A stretch of 48,606 bases of DNA, from assembly GCA_020536535.1 (NCBI GenBank), contig JAHLWZ010000286.1, positions 1-48,606 on the forward strand. Reading direction: 5' to 3'. Each line of letters opens with the position of its first letter. Positions within the stretch are counted from its first letter, which is position 1. The DNA comes from Pelomyxa schiedti (Eukaryota > Evosea > Pelobiontida > Pelomyxidae). Below the pieces are notes generated by a model that ran no database searches, had not been told where the DNA came from, and saw nothing but the letters and a program-made list of their open reading frames with translations. The position numbers and the translations under genes were made by a program. Shown here in pieces: positions 45,294-48,606 of the stretch.

Positions 45294-48200
45294 ATGACGA
45301 CAAACACGCAGGGGTACGCGACATGCCGCATATGCCTGGCGGACGGGCCAATCTTTCAGTCAGACTCCGAAGCAGGTTGTATCTGCGTCTGCAGTAGACA
45401 GGTCTATTTTTAACCCAGAAAAAGCCGCACGGCGACACGAGACCGGATGTGCGTCTGCATCTGCGACAACGACTAGATCTCCCTTGTCAATCAGCAGTAA
45501 CAACAACGATGATGTCAAGATCGACTTTGGCAGCCACAGCGTAACATACGGCAGCAACAACAACAACCGCAGCGGCTACGGCGTAGACGACGAGATGGAG
45601 TGCGTAATTCAGCCGTGCATGTGCCGTGGAACGATGAGCTACGCCCACCCCTCGTGCCTGCAGACGTGGATCTTGACGATTTCGGCTCCCTCGTCGACGG
45701 CAGCGGCCGCACTCGCCGCGCGAAATCAACGGCAAGTTGCGGCGAGGAACCAGCAAAACGGCGAGAACGAGGAAGCGGGAGGTGACGGAGTGGGAGCGAG
45801 GAGGAGGACCGCGTTTGCGTGCGAGGTGTGTGGGTGCCCGTACAATGTGAGATATAGGGTGGAGCACGACGGCGTGTTGAGCTTCTTGACGAGTCTGAGC
45901 AGCCCGCGAGTTGTGAGAAAGTTCTGGATGGTATTGGCGTATTGCTGTGCGTGCGTTACCATGTTTTTCACTCTCTCTGCTACGATGAAGGCCGTGGCGT
46001 TTGGAGTTATGCTGTTCTGCTCTTTGGGAATCTTGTGCCTGAGCCTGAGAAAGCCACTAGCCTCGAATTCTGTTCAACAAAGGTTTCCAAGGAGATTCTT
46101 GTCTTCCCTTGTACCGCATGTTGCGCCACGTATCGAACATTCTTACATGGCACCACTTCCTATATTTTGCTCCCTTGGAGTCTTGATTATTCTCTTGGGA
46201 TACTTGATCCTTGTTACCGCCTTTGTCATTGACTCTGAGATGTATTCCACTGGTACTTTATTAGACTTTTCACTCGACTTGGGTTGGTGGGATGCGGACC
46301 TGACATGGCAAGATACAGATGGACTGTGTGTTCTTGGAGGGGGTTTTCTGGCGTGCTACGCTATCGCGTTGTGGTTGAGCTGCAATGTGTGGGGTGTTCT
46401 TTTGTTACTCTGGCAGTCTTTCAAAAGTGCCTCACTGGCAAACAGGCACCCTGGTTGTGCTGGTGCCTGTTTGCGCCTTTGTGTTGCACTTGATATCCGG
46501 AGATTGTGGGTTAGTGCATCAAAACAGCAGAGATGCTGGCTGACAGTAACCTGCATAGTGCCACTTGCTGTGAGCTTCTTTCTTGTTGGGTGCAGAGGAA
46601 AACTCATTGTCATGGCATTCCTTGTGGCCTTTGTTCTGGGTATGATATCCTTGCATGCTTTATGTGCCTCCGACACAGCGTCAAAAGCAACACTCGTGCT
46701 TTGCATATTTGGACTCGTGGTGCTGTTCACTGGAATATTGAGTGTTTTTGGATTCATTTACTCGCCTCCTGCAACCTCTCAGCGGGAACTGAGATTTACC
46801 ATTCCACCAGAGATGTTGTATAGCTCCATTTTGAAGGAAGAAAACTCGGAAGGAGAAAGATCACCATCTCATATGATGACTGTTGTTGGCAGTGGCGATT
46901 CACGAATATCTTTTAGAGTGGTAAGATATGACTGATACTTTTCACAGTAATTTATTTTTGACAGGATACAAATCCCCTTCTCCAAGAGATGCGTGGCCCT
47001 TTGTGGGGTAGGTCTTCATACAACGGTAAAAGGAACAGTAATGCACTTTTATCTGTTACAATATATTGAAGGTTGCAAGAATTTCCCACCAGAGATAACC
47101 CCTGGCTCCATTATTGTTGTTGGCAGTGGGGGATGTCCTGCTTTGGTGAAACTTAGACACGCAATTGCTGCAGGAGCATCTGCTATAGTTCTGCCTTCCT
47201 CTCCTCCTCGCAACAGACCGATTTACACAGTAGCTGACTTCAACACCTCTTCAATCCCTGTAATTTGTGCTCCTTTCACAGGGGTACACTTTTTACTGGA
47301 GAGGTGTGGCTCGCGCTTGTGTGAATCTAGCTTCAGGCAAGCCCAAAAAGGAGATCAACCACGGCTTCCCGGGTCTTTGACAGTGGTACTTTGTACAATA
47401 TTTTCCCCCACTAACAATGAGAAGGAAAGGTTCGATTATTCCGCCTGCAAAAAATTGGCCAATGTGGTATAAGCAGTCTTTCTCACAGTCGTTAACTCAC
47501 TAATTAGAAACCAGTCTCACTCCTCACTTTTGTGGACAAGGCACACCACATCAACATGTACAGTGATTTGGGAGATATGGTGTTGTATGGGATTGCATCT
47601 GAGATGTTCGACGGTGGGCCAAACGGAAGCCGAGCTCTGGACTGTGAATTTAGGTTAGTCTCAAAGTTCTTTGTTTACTCCTCAATTGCATCAGTTGCGA
47701 GGGAGCAACAAAGCCTGTCACCTCTTGCAGTGCGGCTCCTCCGTGCAATCTATTCAACTTTTGCAAGCATGGTGACAACAGTGTCTGTGGATATTCCAAG
47801 CTCGTGCTATACTTTGGTTTCAACGGCGGTGTGATTGTGATGGCCTGCGCAGTTTTCTCGTTCTCCTGCATATTTGCCTCATGCACGTGGCTATTACACA
47901 GAGCCAGAAGGCGCGATGTGCCGCATGTAAACCATCTTCTGCAACAGGGTGACCGCAACGTCATGAACATCATGGAAGACGTTGGCAACCACAGAGCCGG
48001 AGAGGAGGAGCAACCTTTGCTTCAAGAAAGGCATCAGCTACCTCTATTTGAACAGCAACCGCTGCATGCACCAGTAAATGCCGAACAAGGGCACGCAGAC
48101 CAAATACTCCCACCAGAGCAGCCTCCTCACAACCGTGCAGTCCCATCTGACATTGAAGGAGAGCTGTGGCTGTTGGTAATGGTGCTCGTGTGCTACTGCG

Positions 48201-48445
48201 TTGGAGCAATGGCTGCCGGTTTGAGAGGAACGGCCTGGGAGCGTGCCGTGATACTGTTAAGGTACTTACTTAGTGTTTCACCCCCTTTTTCCCTTCCTCA
48301 TTACAACCGCAGCTCCGTTTTCGTTGTGTTTGCCATTGCAATATCTCGCCTAGTTACTCTGTTTGTTGCCCTCTACAACGTCTGGAAACTCACAGGTGAA
48401 GGACTCACCGTTCTCCCCCACATACCCACCAATTCCGTTGTCTAA
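45294..48445 (+). CDS. RING-CH (MARCH-like) multi-pass membrane E3 ligase with PA domain
   Basis: The N-terminus has a RING-CH finger: CRICL, then CVIQPCMCRGTMSYAHPSCL with QTWI, then FACEVCGCPYNV, giving the C4HC3 ligand set. Low-complexity linkers are inserted between ligand pairs 1-2 and 3-4. A 43-nt intron (45376-45418) lies between the first and second ligand pairs. Seven hydrophobic segments follow, such as FWMVLAYCCACVTMFF, IFCSLGVLIILLGYLILVTA and LVLCIFGLVVLFTGILSVFG. Removing introns 46921-46964 (44 nt) and about 47019-47064 (46 nt) continues the frame into a PA-like domain: YNGCKNFPPEITPGSIIVVG, GCPALVKLRHAIAAGASAIV and IPVICAPFTG. Three more hydrophobic segments lie near the C-terminus. 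It should be a ubiquitin ligase of the endomembrane system with the RING in the cytosol and the PA domain in the lumen. If intron 46921-46964 is not real, there are two genes. Confidence 0.75.
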
Positions 48446-48606
48446 CAAATTCTCAACTGTTGTGTATCATTGTTAAAAAGACTCCTTGTTTTGTTTCTGT
48501 GGGTGGTGAACAATTTACCCCCGTTACGTTTGGGTAAAACTCGAATGCGTTCTTTTGCTTTTGCTAATTTGTTCTTTCCCTTCAGTCAATCACGATGTTC
48601 GACATC
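48446..48606 (+). other. Spacer and possible start of a further gene
   Basis: After the RING-CH gene stop there is an ordinary AT-rich spacer. An ATG at 48595 (MFDI...) opens a frame that runs off the window edge; whether it is a real start cannot be judged from four codons. Confidence 0.25.

Noticed and set aside
45376-45394. A 19-nt intron (GTTGTATCTGCGTCTGCAG), as in chlorarachniophyte nucleomorphs
   Set aside because: It also restores the frame, but a 43-nt intron from the same donor (to 45418) does so too, has a TTTTTAAC-like branch site, and fits the size of other introns in the window.

Overview
This window is nuclear DNA from a unicellular eukaryote with a compact, intron-rich genome. 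Almost every gene is split by very short spliceosomal introns. Most of those I could place exactly are 40-55 nt, GT...AG, often with a CTAAC/TAAC-like branch site close to the 3' end. Genes lie on both strands with little space between them; two divergent start codons are only 45 nt apart and two convergent stop codons only 24 nt apart. The gene set (Piezo, Stealth, a tandem-CH coiled-coil protein resembling cortexillin, a PP2C-like protein, Sel1-kinase, PARG, MEPCE/BCDIN3, GINS Psf3) fits a free-living protist. An amoebozoan or related amorphean lineage is my best guess, but the sequence alone does not prove it. All gene models are hand-spliced; I could not run searches or predictors.

Layout. 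0.15-3.5 kb (minus): an NHL beta-propeller protein and a Stealth-type phosphotransferase. 3.6-15.5 kb (plus): a HIT-superfamily protein, then a roughly 10-kb Piezo mechanosensitive channel with an unusual Ser/Arg-Ser-rich N-terminal extension. 15.6-18.5 kb (plus): a PLP-dependent serine racemase/threonine dehydratase and a tandem GNAT acetyltransferase. 18.6-19.6 kb (minus): an intronless, GC-rich homocysteine S-methyltransferase. 19.7-22.7 kb (plus): a Sel1-coiled coil-kinase gene that looks broken, and a small Cys-rich probably GPI-anchored protein. 23.3-27.3 kb (minus): a tandem-CH/coiled-coil actin-binding protein and a probable GINS subunit Psf3. 27.5-32.3 kb (plus): a MEPCE/BCDIN3 RNA cap methyltransferase and a PP2C-like protein.

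32.6-40.8 kb holds a citrate-synthase-like enzyme, an MFS transporter, a secreted beta-propeller, an aconitase-family (LeuC/HacA-type) dehydratase and a metallo-beta-lactamase-fold hydrolase. Together they could form a small pathway of 2-oxoacid or alkylcitrate chemistry with export; this is inference from gene content and proximity only. 40.8-43.0 kb: poly(ADP-ribose) glycohydrolase. 43.1-45.2 kb (minus): a secreted protein with Cys-rich repeats and a right-handed beta-helix. 45.3-48.4 kb (plus): a multi-pass RING-CH ubiquitin ligase that appears to carry a luminal PA domain, an architecture I do not know.

Base composition is uneven. GC-rich stretches sit at the 5' ends of several genes, especially around the divergent pairs at about 18.7-20.2 kb and 45.0-45.9 kb, while 3' parts and introns are AT-richer. 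No tRNA, rRNA, CRISPR array or mobile element was recognised.
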